From NCBI GenBank assembly GCA_965212145.1, contig CBDBUY010000005.1, forward strand, positions 186,001 through 250,000: a DNA stretch of 64,000 nucleotides, given 5' to 3'. A program made the position numbers and the translations under genes. Positions 27,001-36,077 of this stretch are shown here, piece after piece. This stretch comes from JAAEPI01 sp965212145. Its GTDB lineage: Bacteria > Bacteroidota > Bacteroidia > Cytophagales > Cyclobacteriaceae. The notes under the pieces are model-generated. The model searched no databases. It was given only the letters and a program-made list of their open reading frames with translations, and had not been told where the DNA came from. Within the stretch, counting starts at the first letter, position 1, and the number at the start of each line of letters is the position of its first letter.

Positions 27001-30000
27001 TGGACGTCCAGTGGTGACGGAGGTGGTTTCGGCTACAAGCGAACCGAAATAATCAAAGTTCCATGGGTGCAATTGGATAGCGAACAGGATGGGACTTTAG
27101 CACCTGGAGAAAGTACCACAGTTACGCTAACTCTCGATGCAACCATGCTGGGAAACAGCGTTTTGAATGGGGACATTGTTGTGACAACTTCAAATCCATT
27201 ACAAAGCAGCTTTACGATCCCAGTAGAACTTACAGTAACAGGAGAATTGGTGGTTATGGATGAAATTCTTTTGGATCAGTCAAGTATTGAAGTCTCGGGC
27301 CAAACGGGAGACTTTTTTGAGCAATCCGTTGAAATTTCCAACACCGGTGATGAAGATGTCAATTTCACTTTGGCCTACTATGGTCAATCAATTGCTTTTT
27401 CGAAATCAGATAATGCAGACTGGACCTTGGAAGAAAATCAGGATCGAATTTCATCGGACATTTGGCTGACAAGAGCTACCAGGGAAGGTCTGTTTAATAT
27501 TGCGATAAATGAGGAACAAGATTCCGATTCACCTGTAGGAACTCAGTGGGCACTGGGTTCTAGTTTCTACTCGGATTTGGAATACGATTTCTTCCGAGAT
27601 GCGCTTGACAGTGATATCGGTAGAGTTCTAGTACCTGGCACTAAAATGTCAATGTTCACATGGGACGATCAGTATTTTGACTTTGAATTCCACCATTGGA
27701 CCCGTGGAGGTGGTGGAGGAGTCTCATACACGAGAAGAGAAATTCCGAATTGGATCGATGGGGAGTTTTCTTATAATTTCACAATCCCAGCAGGAGGTAG
27801 TGAGACCCTGTTTTTCTACCTTGGAGATGAAAGTCTGCCAGGTGGGGTCTACAATGGTATAGTTGAACTTTGCACCAGTTCTTCGGTCAATCCTATGATT
27901 GAGATTCCGGTAGAGATGGAACTCATAGGTACCCCTGATATTACCAGCACATCAAACGTGATCAATTTGGGGGATGGTTACATAGGTAACGATAATACCC
28001 TCACTTTTGAAATTTCAAATATCGGAGATGGAGAGTTGATTGTTACAGATATCGCAAGTGATAATGCTGCCTTAACAATTCCTGAGACATCATTTGTTGT
28101 GCCTGCACTGGGTTTCCCTGGAGCAACTAACACTGCAGAAGTTGAGGTAATTTTCTCCCCGACCAATGTGGAAGCTTACTCAGGTACATTGACTATCACT
28201 AGCAATGATCCTATACAGAGTAGTTATGAGGTGTCCTGGACTGCCGATGGTATTGGATTGCCAGGTATTGAGGTTACACCTGCATCCATTTCTGTTGATG
28301 TCACTGGCTCTGAAACGATTTTTGAAACTGTAACCATTTCCAACGCCGGAAGCAGTACTCTATTCTGGCAGCCGGAAGTGGTCTCGCCAAATGGTACGGT
28401 GACATTTTCCAAGGCCGACTATGCGGATTGGACACTACCGGAAAATCAAGATCGTATTACTGACAATGTCTGGATAACCAGGGCAGATGAGCGTGGCATT
28501 TTCAATATTGCGATTGAAGATGAATTTGTAAGGGATTACGATCTGGGTGATGGGTCACCGCTCGGTACCGAGTGGGCCATTGGTTCAGTAGAGAATAACG
28601 AAGGGTATGATTCATGGCTGGAGGCGGTTGATGGGGATGCCGGTGACGAAATATTGAAAAATACCTACGCAATGAAACTTACAAATGAAAATGCATACTT
28701 CGATGTGGAATTTCATTCGTGGACTGAGCAAGCTCAGGGTGGTGGGTTTAGCTACACCAGAAAACGAGCAGTTACGTGGATTGAGCCAAGTGGCGAACCC
28801 TCGTTTGAGATCGCTGCAGGAGAATCGGTGACGATCGATCTTGGATTCAGTGGAGAAGGTCTGGCTACTGGCAGCTATCTAGCAGATGTGATCATCCATA
28901 CTAACATTCCAGATGCTGATCCGGTTGTTTTAAGCACAACCATGAATGTGACAGCTCAACCTGAGCTGGATCAGGTGAGTAATGTGGATTTAGGAGATGT
29001 ATATGTTACCGGAAATGTTTTGGAAACAATTACACTCAGAAACGATGGGTATCTGCCTGTTGAAATATCAAGTATTACTTCAAGTTCGGCTGAGTTTGCC
29101 ATTTATTCGACAGTATCTGACATTGCTCCATTCTCTGAGAGAACATTTGATATTTTGTTTAGTCCGGTTGCTGAAGGGGCTGTGACAGCTACCATTACGG
29201 TAGAGAGCAATGATCCTGATGGTGCCATGACTTTCGATATCACCGGAAATGGTATATCCGGACCGACATTCGATTTTGTACCAAATGAAGTGTTTACTGC
29301 CACGGCCATTACTGGGGGAGTGAGAACCAAAACTTATACGATCGAAAATAATGGATCGCTTGACTTGAGTTGGAGTTCAGACCGGAAGGTGATTCCTGGA
29401 TCTCTCGTTTATTTTGAAAAGAAATACAGCGCGGATGTAAATCTCGAAGAAAACCAGGATCGTATTACTGCTGATGTTTGGATTACTCGAGGTAATAATC
29501 GTGGAATCTTCAATATCGCGGCTGAGACCGGATTCAATTACGGTTCCTCACCAAGCGGAACGTTGTGGAAATTGGGAAGCTCGACTGAGACCATTGGTAC
29601 GGCTGGTTTCACTAACTGGCGAGAACATTTCAGAAGCCAATTTAGTACTCCTGATTTGGTTGGAAGAACCAGTACTATGTATATCACAAATACTGACTCT
29701 TACTACAATATCGAATGGATGAATTGGAAGAGTGGAGGAAGCTCTGCACCTATCAGTTTTGCATACATCAGATCACAAGCTGCCTTTTGGTTGGACGTTT
29801 CAGTGGACAATGGAACAATTCCAGCCGGAGAATCCCAGGAAATTACAGTGATATTATCGGCTGAAGATCTTGATGGGGGTAACTATCTCGGCGAGGTGAT
29901 TTTTGAATCTAACCTGGAGGAAGTATCCACTCATTCTATTGAAACCAATTTCACCGTGACAGGAACTCCTGAAATCTCGGTGGATAGTGATAATTTGGAT

Positions 30001-31815
30001 TTTGGAGATGTCATTACTGGAGAGACAGAGACCTTGGTCGTGTCTATAGCGAATACAGGCGATGATGATCTTGAGATTTCGGATTTAAGCATAGACGATG
30101 GCGCATTTAGTATTTCTGAAACTACGTTATCAATCGCACCTGAAGAGTCTTATGATCTGGAAGTGACCTTTCTGCCAACAGATGCGATCTCGTACAATGG
30201 CACGCTCACGATTGTGCACAATGATCCTCTAAATACTGCTGACGTGCAGGTTACGCTAAACGGACTTGGCGTTGGCCCGCCGGTAATTGTAGTGGACCAG
30301 AACGAGTTAAGTGCTGAATTCTTCTACGGACAGTCTTCATCAAGTACGTTTACGATTCAAAATACCGGTGATTCACCCCTTTATTGGGAGTTTGGAGCAG
30401 CTGGTGAAACGGTAACTTTTGTCAAGGCAGATGGTGCAGATTGGACCTTGCCTGAAAATCAAGATCGAATTACAGATGGGGTTTGGATTACCAGAAAGGA
30501 AGAGAAAGGAATCTTTAATATCGCAAGTGAGACGGGTTATGTAGGAAACGGTGGCCGAGACCGGGTAGCGGATTCGGATCCATTCTTCCAAGGTTCGCCT
30601 CGTGGTACTTTATGGGCAGCTGGGTCCTCTTTATCAGTGGATACTGAATATACTGAATGGAGCGAACATGTCTCATTTGATATTGATGATTTACCTGGGA
30701 CTACCAGTTCTATGTTCTTATATCACGAGAACCTGTACTTTGATATTGAATGGCTGAACTGGACTTGCTGCAATGATGGTGGAGGTTTTGGATACACCAG
30801 AACCCCAGCATTTGGCCCACTGCCATGGGCGGAGTTTTCAGCTAATTCGGGAATGATTGCAGCTGGAGCTAGCCAGACTATCACTGTAACCTTTAACCCC
30901 AATGGTGATTCGGAGGGCAGCTACAGTGCAGACTTCTTGATCCTGAGCAATGACAATGTGACCGCATCGCCTGCTTTAAGTGTAAGTTTAGTTGTGAATG
31001 GAATTCTAGGTGACGCTGATGATATTCTAGTACAGGAAGGATTCGGATCCACGACTGTTGATTTGGACGGAATATTCACGGACGCACAGGGAGATGCTCT
31101 GACGTACACTGCAGCGAGCAGTAACGGGGGTGTAGCCACGGCGAGCGTCTCTGGAGGCACTCTTACTTTGACAGAAACAGGCACTGGAACATCTACTATT
31201 TCTTTGGTAGCAACTGATGGAAAAGGTTCGATAGCGGAATCATCTTTCGAATTCACCGTTAATGCCGTTCCAACAGTAACAGCCCCGATTGCTGACCAGA
31301 CTCTGACCTTCGGGTTCAGTCCGGAAGTGCTGGATATCTCGGGTGTATTTACTGACGCAGATAACGACCCACTTACTTACAGTGCATCCAGTTCCAATGA
31401 AGGCATTGTGACAGTTTCACTTGTTGATGATGACCTTACCCTCACGGATGGTGGAGGTACCGGAACGTCCACAATAACATTGTCAGCTGAAGACGGAATT
31501 GGAGGCTCTGGTTCTGATACCTTCGAGGTGTCTGTGGTCATACTGGGTATCGATGATGACCTGGCTGGTATGATAATCTATCCTAACCCGACCAATAAGG
31601 AAAATATCCATGTCAGACTGGAGGGTAATTATCAAGGTAAGGTTGAAATGAGTATCATTGACCTATCAGGCAACATGGTTATGAAGCATAACCTGAGTAA
31701 GTCCGATAGGGAGCTCGCTGAGGATGTTAGCGTTGGGAATCTGGCTCCTGGAAATTACATACTAAGCTTGAAAACCAAAGACGGATCTGTTGTTAAGCGA
31801 TTTGTGAAACAGTAG
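24073..31815 (+). CDS. Giant T9SS-secreted multidomain protein with eight ENQDRI modules
   Basis: This 2,580-residue protein has a signal peptide (MKLSLLTLALGALSLVATAQ). Eight copies of a 115-130-residue module begin near residues 70, 294, 639, 871, 1107, 1443, 1778 and 2114. Shared marks are a TFxKxDYADWT-type opening, ENQDRI (partly lost in copy 3), VWxTR, GxFN, SPxGTxWAxG, YFDIEW-like and GGGFSYTR-like closing. Each copy is nested within an Ig/BACON-like domain. Four ASH-like domains (IDFGDVLIGN type) lie between copies 2-3, 5-6, 6-7 and 7-8. Two bacterial Ig-like domains lie at about 2320-2490 and a T9SS type A sorting domain (IYPNPTN) at the end. A surface adhesin or binding protein is likely; I know no function for the module. 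Confidence 0.9.
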   Translation: MKLSLLTLALGALSLVATAQDPDINVEVTSVSATLVPGDSEDFLIVIENTGSSDLEWSIDFTNLFTSGESTTFTKDNFAVFTAAANQDRISEDVWIARRDNQSLFNAKFEDGSDNSVSPLGTEWAIGGANVALANQYDAFVAHHGGNPGSLVGQVTALHLLESDRYFDVEFLSYTGGNSGGGFSYTRTEMHKWMDVSQLSGTTSAGGSSELVITLDASSLFSKSLTGTVTLNTNDPDESVVVISTSLEVSDPPVMAPSNTQFEVTVDAGQVTTQTLTISNNGAAPLDWLLLERVEFNKPNYADYTLVENQDRISENVWLTRQSQQGIYNYALESSYDRNSSPTGTSWALGSTEEAQSQGVPYTNFNGHYRSLFNSYQLPGKTSSLYVEEEDKYYDIFWTSYGRRGEGAGFGYVRSEPGIPSWVDVDIQSGLLEVGASETVVLTFDVTSLIQGTYEGTLKLRSNDPINPVIEIALTLQVNGDGMIDAPTSIDFGDVLIGNVAVGEFEVNNVGTDVLEVSALSFSDAQFSTTSSPFSLEPGQEKTVKVRYTPDTEGVNDATLTLTTNDPDNASYEIALSGNGVLPPAISISSFNLTETLVGGNVSTQTLTFENTGASELQVQISNEGAYLVDENGLATGGTVFFEKVDYGVEEDFITPNVVLTRETSGVLYNSALEDGYSRDSSPEGTLWAAGTTENPTSEYSNFRELRESLGSLSDLPGEQVSLFLLEEEVYLDFEFLSWTSSGNGGGFSYSRSSLNSWYSLSENTLAIAPGESATVDVTFSSLATLAGNYTGQLVVETNVPNDPELIVNMELTVSSDPPSAVSISETQIIETLATGATNTASFVIENTGSVDLDWQVDLENLDEIFKKGGSMVFEKVDYADESQEINQDRISETVWLTRGESQGLFNYFENESYDNGSPVGTEWRLGGTMDLDSEYTYTNWRNHARNYFDLDMLPGHTSSLHLIDEDLYFDIQWMSWTSSGDGGGFGYKRTEIIKVPWVQLDSEQDGTLAPGESTTVTLTLDATMLGNSVLNGDIVVTTSNPLQSSFTIPVELTVTGELVVMDEILLDQSSIEVSGQTGDFFEQSVEISNTGDEDVNFTLAYYGQSIAFSKSDNADWTLEENQDRISSDIWLTRATREGLFNIAINEEQDSDSPVGTQWALGSSFYSDLEYDFFRDALDSDIGRVLVPGTKMSMFTWDDQYFDFEFHHWTRGGGGGVSYTRREIPNWIDGEFSYNFTIPAGGSETLFFYLGDESLPGGVYNGIVELCTSSSVNPMIEIPVEMELIGTPDITSTSNVINLGDGYIGNDNTLTFEISNIGDGELIVTDIASDNAALTIPETSFVVPALGFPGATNTAEVEVIFSPTNVEAYSGTLTITSNDPIQSSYEVSWTADGIGLPGIEVTPASISVDVTGSETIFETVTISNAGSSTLFWQPEVVSPNGTVTFSKADYADWTLPENQDRITDNVWITRADERGIFNIAIEDEFVRDYDLGDGSPLGTEWAIGSVENNEGYDSWLEAVDGDAGDEILKNTYAMKLTNENAYFDVEFHSWTEQAQGGGFSYTRKRAVTWIEPSGEPSFEIAAGESVTIDLGFSGEGLATGSYLADVIIHTNIPDADPVVLSTTMNVTAQPELDQVSNVDLGDVYVTGNVLETITLRNDGYLPVEISSITSSSAEFAIYSTVSDIAPFSERTFDILFSPVAEGAVTATITVESNDPDGAMTFDITGNGISGPTFDFVPNEVFTATAITGGVRTKTYTIENNGSLDLSWSSDRKVIPGSLVYFEKKYSADVNLEENQDRITADVWITRGNNRGIFNIAAETGFNYGSSPSGTLWKLGSSTETIGTAGFTNWREHFRSQFSTPDLVGRTSTMYITNTDSYYNIEWMNWKSGGSSAPISFAYIRSQAAFWLDVSVDNGTIPAGESQEITVILSAEDLDGGNYLGEVIFESNLEEVSTHSIETNFTVTGTPEISVDSDNLDFGDVITGETETLVVSIANTGDDDLEISDLSIDDGAFSISETTLSIAPEESYDLEVTFLPTDAISYNGTLTIVHNDPLNTADVQVTLNGLGVGPPVIVVDQNELSAEFFYGQSSSSTFTIQNTGDSPLYWEFGAAGETVTFVKADGADWTLPENQDRITDGVWITRKEEKGIFNIASETGYVGNGGRDRVADSDPFFQGSPRGTLWAAGSSLSVDTEYTEWSEHVSFDIDDLPGTTSSMFLYHENLYFDIEWLNWTCCNDGGGFGYTRTPAFGPLPWAEFSANSGMIAAGASQTITVTFNPNGDSEGSYSADFLILSNDNVTASPALSVSLVVNGILGDADDILVQEGFGSTTVDLDGIFTDAQGDALTYTAASSNGGVATASVSGGTLTLTETGTGTSTISLVATDGKGSIAESSFEFTVNAVPTVTAPIADQTLTFGFSPEVLDISGVFTDADNDPLTYSASSSNEGIVTVSLVDDDLTLTDGGGTGTSTITLSAEDGIGGSGSDTFEVSVVILGIDDDLAGMIIYPNPTNKENIHVRLEGNYQGKVEMSIIDLSGNMVMKHNLSKSDRELAEDVSVGNLAPGNYILSLKTKDGSVVKRFVKQ

Positions 31816-31830
31816 TACTTATGGAATCAG

Positions 31831-31865
31831 AAAAAAGAGCCGATCGACTGATCGGCTCTTTTTTA
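31831..31865. terminator. Bidirectional rho-independent terminator
   Basis: GAGCCGATC, a 4-base loop and GATCGGCTC form a 9-bp stem, flanked by six A bases before and six T bases after. It lies between the convergent ends of the giant-protein gene (stop 31815) and the 31879-33177 gene, so it can end both transcripts. Confidence 0.92.
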
Positions 31866-31878
31866 TTGGTTGCTCGTA

Positions 31879-33177
31879 TTAGTCTATTTCAGCTTTTATT
31901 TCATAGCCCTTGAGCCAAACTTGAAAGGCGTTTGAATCGCCGCTTTTGGCTCCCGCTTCAATGTAGAGTTTGTCGTTTTCTTTGATGTATTTTCTCACGT
32001 CCAGATCATCCTCATTGAAGTCAATGTTACCATACTTTGTGTCGGCATTTAAGGCGAAGGACTTACCTCCAAGATTGATATCTAATGTCAGATATTTGCC
32101 TTCCATTGAAACCTTTTCCGCATCAGAGGTGATCGACTGAATGTCCAGATCATCTTCGTATCCGTTGATTTCTACTGATTTTCCCAGTTCGGCAATTTCA
32201 TAGTTTCCGTATTTGGATTTGGCGTACAGGATGTTGATGTATCGAATGTCCAGTTCATCTTCATAAGACTCCATAAACTTCAGCTCATGCGCTTTGTCCA
32301 GCTTCACATTGGAATACTTTGAATTGTCAAACTTCAAACTCCCGGCTGCATTAGATTTAATGTCAAACTCGTAAAGCGTGAATGTCCCAGCCCCAATTTT
32401 GCCATCAACCTCCATCTCGCCGTATTTAAGGTTGCCCTTGACTTTTACAATGTTGTCTGCCTTGATATCCGTTTCGTACCCTTGGATTTCCAAATTCTCA
32501 ATGTCCTTGAATTTGAGTTCCGAATATTTATCATTTATCTCAAATGATCCGACATCTCCAAATTCCATGTCATTCTCGTAGGATTCCATATAGCCATCGT
32601 CAATGCCTTCAATGGTTCCGTCTCCATATTTCAGGTATAACTTGGCTTTGGCAAATTTTCCTGCTCTTAAATCTGAAGAATAGGCGTTGATTTCCACATC
32701 GTTGTAGTCACCAGTCATTACGAGATTTTTGTAGGAGGTGCGCAATTCCAGACGATTCTTTCCGGGCAGCTTGATGGCGTATTCTATACGTAGTTTATCA
32801 TCGCCATAGCCAACTACGATACCGGCGTTTCGAGATCCAATTTGGATTTTATTGGGTGTTTCCAATTCTGCATCAATGGTCAAACTGCCCGCGGATAGAG
32901 ATATGTTGTTCTTAACAATGTTTTCGAAATCATCAAGGAATTCCCGCATTCGGTTGTTGGGCTCCCCATCAAAGGTTACAGTGGCTACAACTTCCACTTC
33001 GTTTCTATTCCAGGTTTCAAGTCTCAGCGTCGTATTCTTGCCGAGAATATTTATTGATTCACTCTCGGAAATTTGCACCGTCTTGGTAGCAGTCCGGGTT
33101 TCCCCATCCTTATTTTCAGTTGCTTTTATAGCTGCAGCACTAGCTAGTGCTAAAAGCAGGATTATTCCTTTCTTCAT
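31879..33177 (-). CDS. Secreted DUF4097-like beta-helix protein, putative envelope-stress effector
   Basis: This 432-residue protein begins with a good signal peptide (MKKGIILLLALASAAAIKA). From about residue 110 to 400 it is a ladder of short repeats with KYG or KYSEL turns and IEGIDDGYMESYE-like acidic strands. This is the pattern of DUF4097-type beta-helices. No catalytic motif is visible. The start overlaps the end of the anti-sigma-like gene by 38 bp, so the three genes form one unit with the ECF sigma factor at 33672. It may be the effector or sensor of that system. Confidence 0.7.
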   Translation of the reverse strand: MKKGIILLLALASAAAIKATENKDGETRTATKTVQISESESINILGKNTTLRLETWNRNEVEVVATVTFDGEPNNRMREFLDDFENIVKNNISLSAGSLTIDAELETPNKIQIGSRNAGIVVGYGDDKLRIEYAIKLPGKNRLELRTSYKNLVMTGDYNDVEINAYSSDLRAGKFAKAKLYLKYGDGTIEGIDDGYMESYENDMEFGDVGSFEINDKYSELKFKDIENLEIQGYETDIKADNIVKVKGNLKYGEMEVDGKIGAGTFTLYEFDIKSNAAGSLKFDNSKYSNVKLDKAHELKFMESYEDELDIRYINILYAKSKYGNYEIAELGKSVEINGYEDDLDIQSITSDAEKVSMEGKYLTLDINLGGKSFALNADTKYGNIDFNEDDLDVRKYIKENDKLYIEAGAKSGDSNAFQVWLKGYEIKAEID

Positions 33178-33688
33178 TTTGTTGTCTGTTTAATTCGAGT
33201 TCAAGTTTTCTTAATAACCGTATTTTCTTTTCGTAGTAATCGATCAATGCTGCTACCAAAAGATCTTCATCAGCATCTGTTCCAATGTCTTTTCTGTATT
33301 GCTGATTGACCTCTTCCAGTGCCTCCAGCTCTTTTGCCATCCAAGCCAGATCCTCAGATTTTAAGACTTTCTTAACCTGAATCTGCGAAGTGAGTTGATT
33401 GATCTGCGCCTTGTAGGACTGCTCAACTTCCAAATACTCTTCCGAAATATCTCCCAGGCTGGCTAATTCCTCCACTTGCTGTTGCAGTGAGAAGTTGTAA
33501 ACCAGAAGCCCAATCGAAGTTGTCAGAAAGACCACAGCCGCAACCTTCCACCACTGGAATGACAATGACTCCTTTTGTGGACTTAGCGCAACTTCCTTTC
33601 TGATGCCTTCCCAAGCTCCCTTCGGAACTTCTTCAAGGTCCAATTCCTCGCGTTTGTCTCTTAGAAGTTTTTCAATATCTGTTTTCAT
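33140..33688 (-). CDS. Putative anti-sigma factor, single-pass membrane protein
   Basis: This 182-residue protein has a cytoplasmic N-terminus with VPKGAWEGIRKEV (a pattern seen near anti-sigma starts), one membrane helix near residues 47-65 (WWKVAAVVFLTTSIGLLVY), and a long helical, probably coiled-coil outer part. No zinc-binding HxxxCxxC is present, so it is not a classical ZAS protein. It lies between sigma-ECF and a secreted protein, overlapping both, which suggests it holds the sigma factor at the membrane until a signal arrives. Confidence 0.65.
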   Translation of the reverse strand: MKTDIEKLLRDKREELDLEEVPKGAWEGIRKEVALSPQKESLSFQWWKVAAVVFLTTSIGLLVYNFSLQQQVEELASLGDISEEYLEVEQSYKAQINQLTSQIQVKKVLKSEDLAWMAKELEALEEVNQQYRKDIGTDADEDLLVAALIDYYEKKIRLLRKLELELNRQQNEERNNPAFSTS

Positions 33689-34211
33689 ATGCTTGTTCCA
33701 GTTTTACCTTCAATAATTTTTTAGCGTGTCTGAATTGGGTCTTAGAAGTCGATTCTGAAATACCTAATTGTTCGGCTATTTCGATATGCTTCAGTCCTTC
33801 AAAAACATGTAGAGAGAGAACCGTCCTACAACCATCCGGCAGTTCCTTGATGGCAGCATGGATGCTCTTGACATCCACTTCTTGTATTTCCAGAATCTCA
33901 TATTCCAAATCATCTCGTTCCTCATCAATTTCTTCAAACACTATTTTCCTTTTCCTAAGATGCTCCAGCCCGGTGTTGACCACTATCCGTTTGAGCCATG
34001 CGGCAAATGCCTGATCGTTGGTAAGATTCTCCAGGTTTTTAAAGGCTTTAATAAAGGCCTCCTGAAGAAGATCCTTAGCCAGATCCGCATCGCTTACCAT
34101 TCTAATAAGCGTGTTATACATCGCTTTCGAATAGCTCTCGTACAGATTGAAGGCCGCCAGTTCATTGCCCTTGCGGGTTTCTCGGATCCATACGTGCTGC
34201 GATTCGGTCAC
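33672..34211 (-). CDS. RNA polymerase sigma factor, ECF type
   Basis: This 179-residue protein has region 2 near residues 30-80 (DLLQEAFIKAFKNLENLTND, AFAAWLKRI) and region 4 near 125-170 (LSLHVFEGLKHIEIAEQLGISESTSK), including the helix-turn-helix. The start is a GTG at 34209-34211. Its stop overlaps the downstream anti-sigma-like gene by 17 bp. ECF factors direct RNA polymerase to stress or surface genes, and the target set here is unknown. It may autoregulate from the region near 34212-34328. Confidence 0.93.
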   Translation of the reverse strand: MTESQHVWIRETRKGNELAAFNLYESYSKAMYNTLIRMVSDADLAKDLLQEAFIKAFKNLENLTNDQAFAAWLKRIVVNTGLEHLRKRKIVFEEIDEERDDLEYEILEIQEVDVKSIHAAIKELPDGCRTVLSLHVFEGLKHIEIAEQLGISESTSKTQFRHAKKLLKVKLEQAYENRY

Positions 34212-34278
34212 TCAGGTCAAGTTTCAAGTAAAGGATGTGTTTATTGCAAGAAGGTTGTAAACCTGTTGAAAAATACAT

Positions 34279-34311
34279 AAAAAAAGCCCCAAGATTTCTC
34301 AAGTGGCCTTT
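34279..34311 (-). terminator. Possible terminator downstream of pckA
   Basis: On the minus strand, GGCCACTTGAGAAATC and TTGGGGC form a weak, interrupted stem followed by seven T bases. It lies 18 bp after the pckA stop. The T-run is good but the stem has mismatches, so efficiency is uncertain. Confidence 0.35.
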
Positions 34312-34328
34312 GTTTGGGTTGATGTTGA

Positions 34329-35945
34329 CTATACGTATTTGCGATTCTCTTTTGGTGCCCCTGCCATGATTTCATCGTTGGCGTATTCTTCAAACTTCTT
34401 GAAGTTCTCCTGAAATCTCACCGCCAGACTGTTGGCCATTTTGTAGAACCCCACATCGTCTCTCCAGGTTTCGCGGGGACTGAGGATTTCATTAGGCACT
34501 CCAGGACAGGTTGTAGGTATATCAGCTCCAAAGATGGAATGAGTTCGATAGCCCGCATTGCCCAGTGATCCGGTAAGGGCGGCTGTGATCATGGCTCTCG
34601 TGTATTTCAAGCTGATGCGCTCTCCAACCCCGTATGGTCCACCTGTCCATCCGGTATTCACCAGCCATACATTGGTCTCGTGCTGGTGCAATTTCTCACC
34701 AAGCATCTCTGCGTATTTCGTCGGATGAAGTGGAAGGAATGGAGCTCCAAAACAAGCTGAGAAAACCGGCTCTGGTTCAGTGACACCAGCTTCCGTCCCG
34801 GCCACCTTGGAAGTATAGCCGGAAATAAAGTGGTACATCGCCTGACCAACGGTCAATTTCTGAATAGGAGGGATTACACCGAAAGCATCGCAGGTCAAAA
34901 AGAAGATGTTCTTTGGAATTCCGCCGATAGAAGGATCCACAGCGTTTCTAATGTGATGAATCGGGTAGGAGGCTCGAGTATTCTCTGTGACCTCTTTATT
35001 CATGTAATCAGCCACTCTTGGTTCATCTCCGAAGCGTGTGTTTTCCAGGATTGCACCGTATCGAATCGCATCATAAATATCCGGTTCTTTTTCAGGCGAT
35101 AGGTCAATCACCTTGGCATAGCAACCTCCCTCGAAGTTGAAGACATTGCTAGCCGTCCAGCCATGCTCATCGTCTCCAATCAGCAGTCTGGATGGGTCAG
35201 CTGACAATGTGGTTTTCCCCGTTCCCGATAGCCCAAAGAAAATTGCCGTGTCTTGCTTTTTCATTCCCATATTGGCTGAGCAATGCATGCTGAGAACGCC
35301 TTCTTCGTGAGGGAGTAAGTAGTTAAGGATCGAGAAAATTCCTTTCTTCATTTCTCCTGAATAAGCAGTGCCACCAATCAAAATCATCCGCTTGGTGAAA
35401 TTGATGATCGCGAAATTTTCCTGACGGGTGCCATCTGTAGCCGGATCGGCTTTGAACTCAGGAACACAAAGAATGGTGAAATTCGGATCGAAGCTCTCCA
35501 GCTTGTATCGCTCTGGCCGGAGGAACATATTGTAAGCAAACAAGTTGTGCCAAGCCATGGTATTGATCACACGAACTCTCAGGCGGTGGGTTTTATCTGC
35601 CCCGGCGTACGCATCTCTAACGAAAACTTCCTTGTCTTCCAGGTGCTTGATCATCTTTTGATGAATCTGATCAAATTTTTCTTCAGAGATGGGGATGTTT
35701 ATGTTTCCCCACCAGACTGAGTCTTGGGTCTTATCATCTTCCACGATGAACCGATCCTTGGGTGATCGACCAGTGAACTTTCCGGTATCACACATGAGTG
35801 CTCCTGTGTCGGTCAGGACTCCCTCTCCATTCTTGATTGCTTCTTCGATCAATTCAGCAGGGGCGAGATTCCATTTGGCTGTTTTCACCGTGAGACCCAT
35901 TGCGCTTAGGTCTGTTTTGGTGGACTTCAATCCAATTTCTTGCAT
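34329..35945 (-). CDS. pckA: Phosphoenolpyruvate carboxykinase (ATP)
   Basis: This 538-residue protein, the normal length, has GLSGTGKTTLS near residue 243 (P-loop kinase loop) followed by IGDDEHGW (metal-binding Asp). FTGRSPKDRF near residue 52 and GGTAYSGEMKKGIFS near 190 are also typical of the ATP-using class. It converts oxaloacetate to PEP with ATP in gluconeogenesis. A TAnnTTTG -7 box lies at 36006-36013, about 60 bp upstream of the start. Confidence 0.97.
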   Translation of the reverse strand: MQEIGLKSTKTDLSAMGLTVKTAKWNLAPAELIEEAIKNGEGVLTDTGALMCDTGKFTGRSPKDRFIVEDDKTQDSVWWGNINIPISEEKFDQIHQKMIKHLEDKEVFVRDAYAGADKTHRLRVRVINTMAWHNLFAYNMFLRPERYKLESFDPNFTILCVPEFKADPATDGTRQENFAIINFTKRMILIGGTAYSGEMKKGIFSILNYLLPHEEGVLSMHCSANMGMKKQDTAIFFGLSGTGKTTLSADPSRLLIGDDEHGWTASNVFNFEGGCYAKVIDLSPEKEPDIYDAIRYGAILENTRFGDEPRVADYMNKEVTENTRASYPIHHIRNAVDPSIGGIPKNIFFLTCDAFGVIPPIQKLTVGQAMYHFISGYTSKVAGTEAGVTEPEPVFSACFGAPFLPLHPTKYAEMLGEKLHQHETNVWLVNTGWTGGPYGVGERISLKYTRAMITAALTGSLGNAGYRTHSIFGADIPTTCPGVPNEILSPRETWRDDVGFYKMANSLAVRFQENFKKFEEYANDEIMAGAPKENRKYV

Positions 35946-36005
35946 TTAGTTTTTCGGGTGTTGTTGAGAAAAAATGGGCCTTGAAACGTTATTATAACGG
36001 TTGCG

Positions 36006-36013
36006 CAAAGTTA
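36006..36013 (-). promoter_or_regulatory. -7 promoter element for pckA
   Basis: On the minus strand it reads TAACTTTG, an exact match to the Bacteroidota -7 consensus TAnnTTTG. No TTTG is present at ideal spacing; an ATTG lies about 23 bases upstream. The leader to the pckA ATG would be roughly 50 bases. Confidence 0.5.
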
Positions 36014-36077
36014 AGCAATGTCCGACCAGAACATTTCAATGAGTATTCATTTTTTTAAAATCCTACGCTCAATAGAA

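Noticed and set aside
24073..31815. Repeat array that could be taken for a CRISPR or DNA tandem repeat
   Set aside because: Repetition is at protein level with diverged DNA; spacing and length fit domains, not short direct repeats.
24073..31815. Open frames in other reading frames inside the giant gene and the alginate lyase gene
   Set aside because: They lie fully within strongly coded genes and show no protein-like features of their own.
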